Below, in pieces: positions 1-9,966 of a stretch of 64,000 bases of DNA. Below the pieces are notes generated by a model that ran no database searches, had not been told where the DNA came from, and worked only from the letters and a program-made list of their open reading frames with translations. The number at the start of each line of letters is the position of its first letter. Position 1 is the stretch's first letter. The translations under genes and the position numbers were made by a program. The stretch lies in assembly GCA_016584305.1 (NCBI GenBank), contig JACEEZ010020928.1, positions 15,001 to 79,000 on the forward strand, given 5' to 3'. This stretch comes from Chionoecetes opilio. Taxonomy: Eukaryota; Arthropoda; Malacostraca; Decapoda; Majidae.

Positions 1-98
1 GGGGTTATAAGAGGGAATTCAAGGGGTTACAAGAAGGGTTACAAGAGGGAATTCAATGGGTTACAAGAGGGGTTACAAGAGGGAATTCAAGGGGGTGG
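1..98. repeat. Minisatellite of about 15-35 bp units
   Basis: Tandem copies of a unit built from ggggttacaagag and ggaattcaa repeat at least five times with small variations. The tract starts at the window edge, so its full size is unknown. There is no coding signal. Confidence 0.8.
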
Positions 99-314
99 AA
101 GTAATGAGTGTGGACGGGGAGTGAGTTAAGGCGTTGCTCCCCTGTACACACACAAGGTGGCCGCTACCTGGTGATGTGCGTCAGGTGTGATGGGCGCCAT
201 ACCACGCCCCGGTGGCTAATTACCCCGGGGCGTCGTGCAGGTCGTGGCCAAGGGACGAGTGGTCACTGCATTGGGTGGTCGTAACCTTTCTATTAGTCTG
301 GTATTTTATTACAG
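99..314. other. No recognisable feature (host or pogo flank)
   Basis: This stretch of mixed composition holds short open frames only. It has no family resemblance that I recognise and no repeated unit apart from a local cccggggtggc/ccccggggcg similarity. It is probably the flank into which the pogo-like transposon inserted. Confidence 0.4.
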
Positions 315-615
315 CCAAGTTCCCAACATCCGACCTTCAAACATCCGACTTGTCCAAACAACCGACTTTTTTCTTCTATGTCCCAAGTCGGGTAAATTAT
401 TAAAAAATTCCAGACAACCGACCCTCGGTCAGACGTTTGAATTCAGCGGCGGGCGGGTGGCAGGTAGTTCGTGTTTTTCTCACTACCCGCTCGCAGCGCT
501 GGTAGCGGCATGGCGTTGGCGGGTGTTTTCAGAGTTTATTTACACTTGCTGTTGGCTGCTTCACCTCCACATTGTGTCTTGTTTTGGCCATTTATTTTAC
601 TTTCTACAGTGAATA

Positions 616-681
616 ATGTTGTCTACAAGTGCTAAACGTAAGCGTGTTGTGTTGAACATTGAACAGAAAGTGAATATTATG
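616..681 (+). pseudogene. pogo/Tigger transposase, N-terminal fragment (interrupted)
   Basis: From ATG at 616 the frame reads MLSTSAKRKRVVLNIEQKVN, the basic start and first helix of a CENP-B N-terminal (Psq-like) DNA-binding domain. In the family this domain binds the transposon ends. The reading frame is cut after the residues VNI by the terminus of the DIRS element at about 680. The same domain resumes at 9,967 with KKVEQGVPRQDVY, which is what should follow in the helix-turn-helix. Family assignment rests on pattern recognition only. Confidence 0.6.
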
Positions 682-930
682 ACGGCTTTGAGTACGAAAA
701 GCCTATTTTTGGGTCCCTGACAGAGCTAGTGCACTAAGCTATAAGGATAGGAAAGATCGCCACCCAGGGCAAACCCTGGGTATACAGGCAACCCATACCC
801 ACATCTGGTTTGTAAAACCAGGCTACACTCAGATCTGAAAGAAAAAGAAACACACGTCTGGCAACGCCGTGCCAATCCTGCCGAAGCCGGTGGTCCGCCA
901 GCCGGCCCGGAGCTATCAAAACCATCCCAA
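680..930. repeat. DIRS copy 1 inverted terminal repeat (left in window)
   Basis: Starts atgacggctttg at 679-690 and runs through the palindromic stretch cccagggcaaaccctggg to the gatagctccgg-type end. Its reverse complement is found at 9,752-9,966. The outermost 55 bases (681-735) are complementary to 994-1,051 of the internal complementary region. Confidence 0.85.
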
Positions 931-993
931 TAAGCATCCCCGGGGAGAGGGACTGAAAACTTGGTGGGGAAGGAAGGGTGGGAGGCCGAAGGC

Positions 994-1084
994 GGTGCAC
1001 TAGCTCTGTCAGGGACCCAAAAATAGGCTTTTCATACTTCAAAGCCGTCATTTTAGGTCACCTTAGAGCTAGTGCACTAAGCTA
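994..1084. repeat. DIRS copy 1 internal complementary region
   Basis: Bases 994-1,051 are the reverse complement of the left element end (681-735). Bases 1,050-1,084 are the reverse complement of the right element end (9,930-9,962). The two halves abut, so the block is a template spanning the junction of the two ends. In DIRS elements this region is thought to allow a circular replication intermediate to form. Confidence 0.85.
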
Positions 1085-1099
1085 CCTGCCACTTGGACT

Positions 1100-2230
1100 C
1101 GGGGCAAGAAGCCCCCGACCCCCGCGGGGAGGCAAAAGAGCAACTGCACAAGAACAAAACGATACCACTAGTATACTCACCCGAATCAAGCGGAGACGTC
1201 AATGGGAGTTCCGGTGTCCACCACCCCAGCCCCTCCGGACGGAGGGAGTCCCAGGGCAACACAGGGGAAGTCCACGACGGAGTGGGACAGGTAACGAGCC
1301 ACGAAGCACGAGGCCGTACTCCACTGTCCCCCTTCCCGTACCCTCTCCAAGGAATGGGTGCGGAGGAAGGCAAGAGACGCAGCAACACCCCGGACGTCAT
1401 GGGCGCGTGGGGCGTGACCCGGATCCGCCGACTCGATGACGCCCCGGAGACGGCCGGCAATCCCCCTGGTGGTGAGGGGACGACCAGTGCCAGGATCGCG
1501 GAACAGGAACTGCAGGTCACACGCCCAGGGCTCGGAAGCATCCAGGTAACACCGGAGCGCCGAAACCGGGCACAAAGGGTGTGCGGCGTCCCCAGCAGAC
1601 CAAGCCGGAACGACGACCGGTTGGAGACGGTGGTCCTGCCGCTCGTTCTTACCCAGCACCTTGGGCGAGAGGGAGAGGGAGACAGCGGAGCCGTCCCGCG
1701 AGAAGGTCGTCCACTGGGGTAAACGGTCAGCGCCCTCAGCTGAGAAGCCCGAAACCCCGTAGCCAGGGTCACCAGGAACAAGGCCTTCTGAACGAGGCGA
1801 GGTCCGGCAGCGTCGGACCTAAACTGGTCGCCCTGCAGGAACCGGAGAACCTTCTCCAGGGACCAGAAGGGGCCAGGACGACGGGGAGGGGGGTTTTGGG
1901 GTGGGAAAAAAACCCCCTTCTTAAACCCCGAGTCAAACGCCGGTCCAGGCCCAAACCTAAAACCGTATTTGGGGGGGGGTCAGCCGGGGCCGACGAGGAG
2001 TGGAGAGGGGACGGGGGACCTCCCACCGTCGTGGGCCAGGGGGGGAAAGGGAAATCCGGGAAAAAACCGATTCGGGAACGTCCGGATCCCCTTTGCTTTT
2101 GAAGAAACGACGAAAGGCCTTCCAGTGAGACTGAACTGTCTCGTGGGGGACAGGCAAAATGCCGCCAACATGTCCTCCGCAAACCGGGGCCCCGAAACCG
2201 TCCGACGGAGAGGGGTAGGAAAACTCCGGC
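1100..2230 (-). pseudogene. DIRS copy 1 tyrosine recombinase (frameshifted)
   Basis: This domain would integrate the circular DNA copy of the DIRS element. Reading leftwards, the segment FLVTLATGFRASQLRAL (about 1,735-1,785) carries the first catalytic Arg. A long frame at 1,186-1,659 then carries HAPRAHDVRGVAASL, the H-x-x-R box. It continues to CFVARYLSH, which contains the nucleophilic Tyr. All four expected catalytic residues can be seen, but in different frames. Upstream of 1,790 the sequence is too homopolymer-damaged to follow residue by residue. The undamaged homologue is at 43,150-44,230. The domain ends close to the internal complementary region, as usual in DIRS. Confidence 0.8.
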
Positions 2231-3776
2231 GTGTAGCTTAAGGTGGAAAGGGAAACCTGGCCGGAGCTTTCCCCCAAAAAAGCGGGGCCCCTTGAGGGAA
2301 AAGGGGGGGGACAAACCCGGCCTTCAGTTCCCGGGGAAAACCCCGGTTTTCGCCGGCCAGAGAGGAGCCCAACCCTGGTCCCCCTTGCCCCTGTAGGAAA
2401 GCAGTTTGTTTGCCTTTCCTTCAGGAGGACCTGGGCGGAGGCGGAAAACCCGGTTAAAAATGGCCGCCCCCGGGTTCCCAGTCTTCCCGGGAGGGGGTTT
2501 CCCGGGCCCCCCCCAACTGGCCGGGGCCCCCCTCTCAAAAAAAGGGCCCGTAGTTGGGCCGAGGGCGGGACGCGAAAAAAGGTCCACCTCCCCGAGTTGC
2601 CCCAACCCGCCCGACAGGAGCCCCAAAACGCTTTCCCGGGGGAAGGGTGCCACTCCACCGACGAAAACCCCCCCGGGAAACAAAACAGGGGGGGCGGCCC
2701 ACACCTTTTCCACTTTCCCCGGGAGAACCCTGGCAGCAGATAAGGTGAAAAGGGCCCCCAGGGGCCAAGATCTGCTTTCCCAAAGGGGACAAAAGGGGGG
2801 CGGAAAATTTTGGGGTTTCCCTTGGCGGGCGACCATGGACCGCGACCCCTGTTGTCCATTTTTTGAAGCAGAGAAAAAACCGTCCCCTTTTGGGGGTTGG
2901 GTTCGATCCCGGAGGAAAAAAAAGGAACCAGCAGCTCCTTGGGCGTTTTTATGTGGGATTTTGCCCCTCCCCACCCCCGGACCCCCGCCGAAACCCTGCC
3001 GGCCCGGTTTGGAGGATTGGGGGAGCCCCACCCGACGTTTCCACCGGGGATCCCGACAAACAAAAGACGTAAGGGGGGGAGGCAGCCACCCGGTCCACGC
3101 GGGGAAACCGCCCCCCCACCCAAACCCCTTAGCCAGTAGTTTGGGGGGCCAGGGGGGACGGGGCCGGACAATTTGCGGGGGCGCACCGGGAACGGCTGGG
3201 GTTTTCCCCCCCGGACAAGGCCCACGGAAAGAAGGTGGCCCGGGGAGTGACCTCTGCGGCGCAGTTGGGCGAGCCCCAGAAGGGGCTCCCAATGCCTCCT
3301 TGAACAAAAAACCCGGGGCACCGGGGGGGCCCCGGGAAAAGGCGTTGATGAAACCCTTTTTCCCCTTTTCCCCCGGGGAAAGCGGACCGCCAAACCCAAA
3401 GGGAAATCCCCCTTGCAATGCCCCGCCCCCGTAATGCGAGGGAAAGGGGGGAAGGAAAGGCTTTCCCTTGGTTTTACTAGGAACCTCCCTCTTCCCCCCC
3501 CCCAAACCGCCAAAGGGTCGGTCCCCGGGGATTTCGAACCGCTTTTCCCCCTGAAACGGGGGGAACACCACCAATCGTCCCCCAAAAACATGAGGGCAAA
3601 TTCACCCCTGCAGACACCATCCCCTGAGCCACCACCTTTGGGGGCCGCGTAAAAAACCCCCGGAGCGATGGAGAGGGCCGAAGGGGAGTCTGGTGAACTG
3701 CCCCGTGTCCGAATTTCCCCCCTGGAAGGGCCCCGGGAAAGGGCCCGGGAAACGAGGATGGGAATGGGGCATTTCC
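2231..3776 (-). pseudogene. DIRS copy 1 reverse transcriptase (C part) and RNase H, heavily damaged
   Basis: The minus-strand reading contains FLGDDWW (about 3,550-3,590), corresponding to the YLDDWL catalytic motif of DIRS reverse transcriptase. Further on, PKELLVPFF and KMDNRG (about 2,850-2,960) match the RNase H Glu and Asp blocks of the better copy at 42,500-42,620. Runs of G and C are lengthened throughout, so no frame is continuous. The protein is cut at 3,776 by the gypsy LTR and continues at 8,497. The second active-site Asp is present here but is Val in the copy at 41,940. Confidence 0.7.
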
Positions 3777-3981
3777 ATGAGTAAAACCCGTTAGGGGTTT
3801 AGTAATTGTTTTTTAAAACTGTTTCTTTACTTTTTACGAAATTACGAGCCCTTTTGGGGGAAACTTAGAGGGGCAGTTTTAGCCTCAGCCGGGGGCCTTT
3901 GCTGTTACACGGGTTTAATATACGGGATGGGACTTTTCCCCGCTGTGTCCCTTTTCCCCCGAAAAACCCGAGGTTTCAACG
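3777..3981 (+). repeat. gypsy A 5' LTR
   Basis: Starts tgagtaaaacccgttagggg and ends near ggtttcaac(a) before tggcgg, which would be the start of the primer-binding site. It aligns along its length with 8,314-8,496 but has extra bases in most homopolymers, consistent with sequence noise rather than old divergence. Confidence 0.75.
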
Positions 3982-4204
3982 TGGCGGAAAAAAGGGTAAA
4001 ACTACGAGCCATGCCCCTTGTTTGGACCCTTTTTGGGGTTCGCGGGGTCGGAAAAAGTCCCGCGTGGGGAGGAATGGTGCGAAAAAGACTGGAGGGGAAA
4101 TACCCCTTTCCCCGCCAACCAAGGGCCAAAACGATGCCGGGGAAAAAGGGGCAAGTTTCCTGTCTTTTGGTGGGGGCCCGCAAACTTAAAAAGTAAACCC
4201 TTTT

Positions 4205-4850
4205 TGTTCCCTTTTGCAGGCCCCGAAAAAGCCGAAGGAATTGGCCCCTCCCAAAGTTGGTGGAGCTGTTGCAGTGTCCTACGCGCCGAAGCCTTCTGTT
4301 GTCGTGGCGCGCTTCAGATTCAATTCGTGTGGGAAAGGACTGGTAACGAATCTGTTCAAGAATTTGTGGCTCGGTTGCGGAAACTCTCGGCTGGTGTCAG
4401 TTTGGAGGGATGTTGCAAGAAATGATAAGAGATCGTCTGGTTGTGTGGCCTTGATAGTGGGGCAATTCAAAGCAAGTTATTGGCTGGGGCTGATTTGTCA
4501 CTGGATAAGGCAGTTGAAATTGCAGGGGCCATGGAAACAGTGAGACAAATGCTCGAGAACTGAAGCACTTTTCTCCAGCCGAACCCGGAGCTTCAGTCTG
4601 AAGTGTGTCGAATGGAGGAACCATCCGACCCTGTATCACGAAGTGCTGCAAGACGTTTCAGGGATGAAGGTTCGTTTCGCAGAAGGGTTCATCAAGGTGC
4701 TTCCGTTGTTTAAGTACGAGGCATAACGGCCGTAATTGCCCCTTTAGGAACAAGATTTGCTTTGAGTGTAGAAAGGTGGGGCACACCAGGGCTGCACACA
4801 AAGCTGGCTCTTTTTTTCATCGTGGAGCATGAAGCTGCTTCACCGGATTT
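4205..4850 (+). pseudogene. gypsy A gag (capsid C-terminus and zinc knuckles)
   Basis: Gag would form the virus-like particle that packages the element RNA. The frames give NESVQEFVARLRKLS and CQFGGMLQEMIRDRLV, then IQSKLLAEADLSLDKAVEIA, typical of the C-terminal capsid domain of gypsy gag. Two CCHC-like knuckles follow: CFRC at 4,699 and CFECRKVGHT at 4,759. The last Cys of the second knuckle is not visible. At least four frame changes interrupt the gene. No reliable start codon is visible, because 3,982-4,204 is homopolymer-damaged and shows no family resemblance. Confidence 0.7.
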
Positions 4851-4954
4851 TGGATGATTATACCCCTCACCGTGCCCCATCCGAGCCAGCGGACACAACG
4901 ATGTATATAAACTGTATCATATGGATTCATCTCGTCCGCGGGGAGCCCAGTATG

Positions 4955-5260
4955 AGCCACCTTCATGTTAGAAGTGCAGCTTGATGGACAATGGACGCAG
5001 ATGGAGCTTGACACCGGAGCATCTGCTTCAGTTATGGGGGAAACGGTGTACCGTAAATTTGGGTTTTGGGGGACGCTGTCCCACTAAGGGCTTCAGAGCG
5101 CAGCTTCAAGACGTACACTGGTGAGAATATTAACGTTTTAGGGGGTTGCAGACGGGGATGTTGCTGTTGAAGGAGTGGTCACAAAGAAGTTGCCTATTGT
5201 AATAGTTCAAGGCCGAGGTCCAGGGTTGACGGCCGGAATGGATGAGACTCGAAAATTTTC
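4955..5260 (+). pseudogene. gypsy A aspartic protease
   Basis: This retropepsin would cleave Gag-Pol. The frame LDGQWTQMELDTGASASVMG carries the catalytic Asp-Thr-Gly-Ala at 5,010-5,021. A later segment GFRAQLQ and VEGVV...PIVIVQGRGPGL fits the second half of the retropepsin fold. Frameshifts after 5,050 break it. The inverted counterpart shows the same DTGAS-type site on the minus strand near 39,920. Confidence 0.75.
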
Positions 5261-5269
5261 AGTGGTCTA

Positions 5270-6160
5270 AGTTGTTGGGTGAAGAACAGGTGCGTTGTCT
5301 TTATGCTGAAAAGGTATACGCGGACGTTTTAAGAAGAGTTAGGTGTTACAAGGGTGGTAAGGCCGCCTCCTCATTGACAAAACAGCTACGCCAACTTTTT
5401 TTTTAAAGCTGGGCCCTGTTCCTCTTTCTTTGCAAGATAAAGTGGAAAAGGGGAACTTATAAGATTAGAGTCTCAGGGAGTAATTCAGCCTTTTAGCTAC
5501 AGTAATTAGGCGGCACCCCTTGTTGTCGTACCCAAGGCTTCGGGTAATGTCAGACTGTGGGGTTGATTTTAAGCTGACAGTGAACAAGGCCCCCAGCATG
5601 GAGCATATCCATTACCCAGGGTGGAGGAACTGTTTACTTCCCTTGTCGGTTGTCAAGTATTTAGCAAGTTGGACATGAGTCACGCCTACAATCAAATAGA
5701 GCTTGATGAAGATTCACAGACGTAGTGGTGGTCAACACCCCTAGGGGATTGAAGATGTTTACAAGACTTGCTTTTGAGATCCATTCAGCAGTGGCTTTTT
5801 TTTCAGAAAATATTGTCTAATCTCTTTCTGAGTTTCTCATGTGCGGTGTTTTCTGGATGATGTCGTCGTGGGTGGAAGGATCGGGAGGAGCACGACGCCT
5901 TGTTGGAGGAAGTACTACGAAGAATGTGGCAAGCGGGACTACGCCTGAATGGGGAAAAAAATGCCAACTGAGATTAAGCAAGGAACTTATCTGGGAAACA
6001 TGTGATAAGTGGCCGTGGAATAGATCCTACACAGGAGAAAACAAGAGCTTTTGGTCGGGCCCCCTTTTCCTACGGATTGAGTCTCTAAAGGCGTGGTTGG
6101 GATGCTAAATTATTAGGAAATTTTCCCCTCAAGGATATTGAAACTGTCTTAACACCTTTT
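5270..6160 (+). pseudogene. gypsy A reverse transcriptase
   Basis: It copies element RNA into DNA. Recognisable blocks in several frames are [20 protein letters not shown] (about 5,655-5,720), NTPRGL followed by FTRLAFEIHSAV (about 5,735-5,795), FLDDVVV with both catalytic Asp (about 5,849-5,869), and GLRLNGEKCQL (about 5,938-5,975). Indels and stops occur every 50-150 bases. The YxDD box reads FLDD, a common gypsy variant. Confidence 0.8.
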
Positions 6161-6690
6161 GTACATGCTGCTTCGACAAGGACACCCAGGGGATGTGGGG
6201 AAAGGAACAAGAAGTAGCATTCAATAAGGCGAAGGAATTGATAGCTAGTCCCCCCTGCCTAGCCCATTTTGATGTAACTTTGGAAGCTACCCTTGTTGTG
6301 ATGCCAGTCCTTATGGAGTTGCTGTGTGCTGTCCCAGACTAACCCTGACGGAGTGGAAAGACCAGTGGCATTCTACTCTAGGTCACCTTTAAAGAAACGG
6401 AGAGAAGATACGCGCAGACTGATAGGGAAGCCCTTAGTATCATTGTGGGAGTCAAGAAGTTTCACTACTTTCTTATACGGAAGACCCTTCACAATTGAAA
6501 CGGACCCTAAGCCGCTGCTGGGAATGTTCGGGAAGAAGAAACCCGTTCCTAATTGGCATCTCCTCGGGTAGTTAGATGGGCTTTGCATTATCCGCTATAA
6601 GTTTCGTCTTGTATATCTTCTGGCAAGCAACATGTCCACTGTGATGCTTTAAGTCGTCTACCCCTCGTGACACGCCCCAGACTGTACCTA
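6161..6690 (+). pseudogene. gypsy A RNase H
   Basis: It degrades the RNA of the RNA:DNA hybrid. The frame at 6,326-6,571 gives QTNPDGVERPVAFYSRS, then an indel, then FTTFLYGRPFTIETDPKPLL. The family normally has TDHKPL here, so an H to P change is visible. Further on VHCDALSRLPL (about 6,630-6,665) is the usual end of the gypsy RNase H domain. Confidence 0.8.
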
Positions 6691-6879
6691 CACCTGCTGA
6701 GACTCTTTATCTGATGGAGTTATGGAATCTGGTCCTGTGTCGCTTTCCAGGGTTTTGGGAGTGGACGAGACGTGATCCTGTAGTGTCGGCTGTTCTCCCG
6801 GGTTTGTTCATGAAGGTTGGCCCGCAAGTTCATTTTCCTCATCTGCTGAAGTTGGATCTTATAAAGCAGGTTGGATGAG

Positions 6880-8185
6880 TTAAGCATTCATGAGGGTTTT
6901 CGCATGTGGGGGAGTAGAATAGTAATACCTCCTCAGGGTCGGGATGCCATATTGACTGAGTTACATGAAGGGCATTTGGGGCATCCCGTATGAAAAGTCA
7001 CTGTAGAGCCTATTTTTGGTGGCCTGGAGTTGATCGGGAGATAGAAAACACAGCCAAGCAGTGTCAAGTGTGTCAGGAGCACAAGCCTTTGGTCCCCCCT
7101 TTAGAGCTGCATCCCTGGAGTTGGCCTCAGAAACCCTGTGTCGTCTGCATTTGGATTATTGGTGGCCCCCTTTGAGGGTCAGATGTGGCTGCTCATCACT
7201 GATGCACACAGTAAGGGCTGGATGTTTCATAAAGCATCGTCCCCTTTAGCATATGTGATATTGAGAAATGCAGACAAAGTTTGCCAATTTTGGGCCCTTT
7301 CCCGAGACCATTGTAACAGACAATGCTGCCTGCTTCACATGCCCGGAATTTCAGCATTTTGTCACGTAATGGTATCAGGAATATAACTTCTCCTCCTTGG
7401 TCCCTAAAAGTAATGGATAGTTGAGCGTGGGAGTGCAAAAATTTAAATTGGGACTGAAGAAACAAAGAGGTTGGTAGCCTGGGATACTAGGGTTGCTAGA
7501 TTTTGTTTAACTATCGCTGTAATCCTCATACTGCACAGGCGTAAGTCCCGCAGAGCTGCTATTCAAACCCTCCAAAGAGGACACACCTGGATCTACTCAG
7601 ACAAGATATTAGGAGAGGGAGAGTGGAGAAGTATCAGTGGGCTCAAAAGGTGGCGATATGATCAACATGCTCGACCAAGATCATTCACAGTGGGGGACGG
7701 AGTTTACGTATCCAGCGTGTCGAGGCTAGGGGGGCCTAAGTGGTTGCCGGGTACAGTGTCGGCTTGTCAAGGAACGGCATGTTGGTAACGCTGGAAACGG
7801 TAGAGTATTTTGGAGGCATATTGATCACATAAGACTCAGGACTAGAATCTTCCAGACCTACAGAGCCTGCAATGGTGCCCGGAGCAGCGGTTCCCCGACG
7901 CGTCAGGAGGACACGACGAACAAGAGTCTGGTTCAGAGTTCCGAGGGCCCCGTCTAAGTGAAGCACACGAACCCCAATTGAACCCTCCACGTTAGTCACT
8001 GCTTTCCTCATCCATACCCAGCGCAGTGCTTACCAGAAATGAGCACAATGAGGCCAAAGGATCATCAAAGACAGGGAGCCTAACTATCCATCGCCTCCTC
8101 AGCAGCCGGTAGAGAGGGAGTCGCCCACGGAGACGTCTGTCACGACGCCATAAGGCGTTCATCGAGGATGTCAAGGAAGCCAGAT
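6880..8185 (+). pseudogene. gypsy A integrase
   Basis: It inserts the cDNA into the genome. The zinc-binding HHCC domain reads HEGHLGHPRMK...YFWWPGVDREIE...CQVCQEHK (about 6,960-7,085). The core follows with LHLDY (first Asp, about 7,145-7,160), VTDNAACF (second Asp, about 7,313-7,336) and a broken NG..VERGVQ (Glu, about 7,410-7,435). The C-terminal part has DQHARPRSFTVGDGVYV and GPKWLPGTV (7,650-7,760), typical of gypsy integrase tails. All catalytic positions can be seen across frames. It ends about 130 bases before the 3' LTR. Confidence 0.8.
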
Positions 8186-8313
8186 AGATAGGAATATTGA
8201 GCAGTATATTTGAATGCAGTTTATCAATTTATATCTTTAATTGTAGGAAGTAACTTTGTTCTGTTGTTCTTTTGTTAAGTGTAGGTATGTTGTTTGTATC
8301 TACGATGGAGGAA

Positions 8314-8496
8314 TGTAGTAAACCAGTTAGGGGTTCAGTATTGTTCGAATACTGTTCGTGACTTATACGAACTTACGAGCTTAGGGAATGAACTTAGAGG
8401 AGCAGTTCAGCCCCAGCCGCATAGCTGTGTACACGGCCTCAATATACGCATGGACTTCCCCTGTTGTGTCCTTCCCCTGAAACCTGAGCTACAACA
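8314..8496 (+). repeat. gypsy A 3' LTR
   Basis: 183 bp, starting tgtagtaaaccagttagggg and ending gagctacaaca, preceded by the purine stretch gatggaggaa. It contains a near-palindrome gtattgttcgaatactgttcg. Its inverted copy on the right palindrome arm is at 36,421-36,599. Confidence 0.85.
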
Positions 8497-9170
8497 TGCC
8501 AGTAGGCGTCCTTGAGATCGAGGGACGCCATACAGTCCCCTTGCCTCAGCCGAAGTCGGACCTGGTCCAAGGTCAGCATACGGAACCAGTGGTTGCGCAC
8601 AAATCCGTTTAGGCGGCTGAGGTCCAAGATAAGCCGCCCCTTCGAAGAGTCCTTCTTGGGTACGATGAAAATGCGGGAAAGAAAGACCTTTCCCCGCGCC
8701 TTCTCCACTATCCCGGAGGAGTGCATGTCCGACACGTCGGAGGCGAGCACTGTGGAGACCGGTGTCCAAGAAGGAGGTCGCCGAAGGGGTGGTAGGGCAA
8801 TCCAGGGCGAAGAAAGACCGTTTCGGACCACCCTGGCGGCCCAACCTCTCTGCGGCCAGGCTGCCCGAAACCCGGACAGGAGGCCCTGGAAGGGAGGCTC
8901 AGAAGTGAGAGCGACCCTTTGGGGGAAGGCTTGTGGACAGTAGCGGGCCCCGAGCGAAAGGCCCGAGACCCAGAGCCCCTGAACGGAAGGCCCACCCCGA
9001 CTGGGGCGGGCGAGGATCCTGGGGCCATCCACACGGGGTGAGCACTCCCCGGACTGCCCCTCCCGACGAAAAGAGCCCCGACGACACTGCTGGACCCCCT
9101 CCCGGAACCCCCCGGCCGAGACGGTCTGGGGGCCCGGGAGACCCCAGAGGACGGTGGGGAGGAATTGAGG
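8497..9170 (-). pseudogene. DIRS copy 1 reverse transcriptase, N-terminal part
   Basis: The minus-strand frame reads FLSRIFIVPKKDSSKGRLIL, then DLSRLNGFVRNHWFRM and MASLDLKDAYWHV, which is the fingers/palm region of DIRS reverse transcriptase including the first catalytic Asp (LDLKDAYWHV). It stops at 8,497 because the gypsy LTR interrupts it. The protein resumes at 3,776 on the same strand. Upstream of about 8,930 the frame is proline/glycine-rich with no domain I recognise. The N at 9,172 marks a deletion relative to the right arm. Confidence 0.85.
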
Positions 9171-9171
9171 G

Positions 9172-9172
9172 N
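9172..9172. other. Ambiguous base N marking a collapsed gap
   Basis: This single N sits in gaggngctaacc. The bases on its left correspond to about 35,740 on the inverted right arm, and the bases on its right to about 33,775. The intervening 1.95 kb of DIRS sequence is absent from the left arm. Confidence 0.8.
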
Positions 9173-9194
9173 GCTAACCATGGGCCCAAACCCC

Positions 9195-9410
9195 AAAGCT
9201 TTCCATGTGGCACGACCAGGGGAACCACCAAACCCCCGCACCAGCCCTTGGGAGGGTCCGGGCGGGGGTGGGGCGTGGCTGGGTGAACGACGTAACCATC
9301 CGCCCATCTCAGCTCACATGTGGCAGACCAGGAACCACCAAACCCCCGCACCAGCCCTTGGGAGAGTCCGGGCGGGGGTGGGGCGTGGCTGGGTGAATGA
9401 CAAAACCGTA
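9195..9410. repeat. Tandem repeat of about 100 bp in DIRS 5' region (left arm)
   Basis: At least two copies of a unit containing accaccaaacccccgcacc, gtccgggcgggggtggggcg and tggctgggtga. The same unit is present about four times, reverse-complemented, at 33,450-33,790, so copy number differs between the arms. Confidence 0.8.
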
Positions 9411-9751
9411 CAGGTGTCAGGCCAGGGACGCCCTGGCGGGGAAATAAGGCCCAGGGGAGAAAGGATGAAAGCCGCGCCCCTGGGGCGTAGCGTAACACCA
9501 CAGACACAGACACCAGCCGAATAAAATATTTTGAAGACACAGCTGGGCCCAAACCAGGGATGAAGAATAATCTACACTCATGCCCGTGAACCCTACAGAA
9601 GGATTACGAAGCATGAATGGGTAAAAACTTCACACACACCCACGTAAACACGAAGAAACAGCAGGTGCTCACCATATGGCCTGAAGAGAGACAATACGTG
9701 TTACAGGAGACGTCAGCAGGTGTTGACTCGATGAAGGCAAAAAGAAGAATG

Positions 9752-9966
9752 GTTTTGATAGCTCCGGGCCGGCTGGCGGACTACCGGCCTCGGCAGGATT
9801 GGCACGGCGTTGCCAGACGTGTGTTTCTTTTTCTTTCAGAACTGAGTGTAGCCTGGTTTTACAAACCAAATGTGAGTATGGGTTGCCTGTATACCCAGGG
9901 TTTGCCCTGGGTGGCGATCTTTCCTATCCTTATAGCTTAGTGCACTAGCTCTAAGGGGACCTAAAA
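9752..9966. repeat. DIRS copy 1 inverted terminal repeat (right in window)
   Basis: Reverse complement of 680-930 over most of its length, with the same cccagggtttgccctggg palindrome. It ends gctctaaggggacctaaaa at about 9,966, and pogo transposase sequence resumes directly after it. Confidence 0.85.

Larger units (their letters stand above)
3777..8496 (+). mobile_element. Ty3/gypsy LTR retrotransposon with short LTRs, inserted in DIRS copy 1
   Basis: Two direct repeats of about 0.2 kb (3,777-3,981 and 8,314-8,496) enclose gag, protease, reverse transcriptase, RNase H and integrase in normal gypsy order on the plus strand. The DIRS sequence on both sides is continuous (catgcca before, tgccagtagg after), which suggests a short 4-5 bp target duplication of gcca. 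A purine stretch gatggagga lies just before the 3' LTR. The whole body is broken by indels, so it is inactive as read. The same element, minus its 5' LTR, recurs inverted at 36,421-40,520. Confidence 0.85.
680..9966 (-). mobile_element. DIRS-type tyrosine-recombinase retrotransposon (copy 1), split by a gypsy element
   Basis: DIRS elements replicate through a circular DNA intermediate that is integrated by a tyrosine recombinase rather than a DDE integrase. All hallmarks are visible: inverted terminal repeats (680-930 and 9,752-9,966), an internal complementary region (994-1,084), a DIRS-type reverse transcriptase/RNase H, and a tyrosine recombinase, all read on the minus strand. There is no target-site duplication, as expected. 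The element sits inside the pogo transposase. The gypsy insertion at 3,777-8,496 splits its reverse transcriptase. Bases 1,900-3,770 are strongly inflated in G and C homopolymers, so frames are broken. About 1.95 kb of the 5' part is missing at the N at 9,172. Confidence 0.85.

Noticed and set aside
1093..3591. Very long open frames on both strands (up to 544 codons) in 1,077-3,591 and 33,462-36,206
   Set aside because: They are Pro/Gly/Arg-rich and occur in several frames at once because GC-rich, homopolymer-inflated DNA has few stops. Real DIRS protein blocks jump between these frames.
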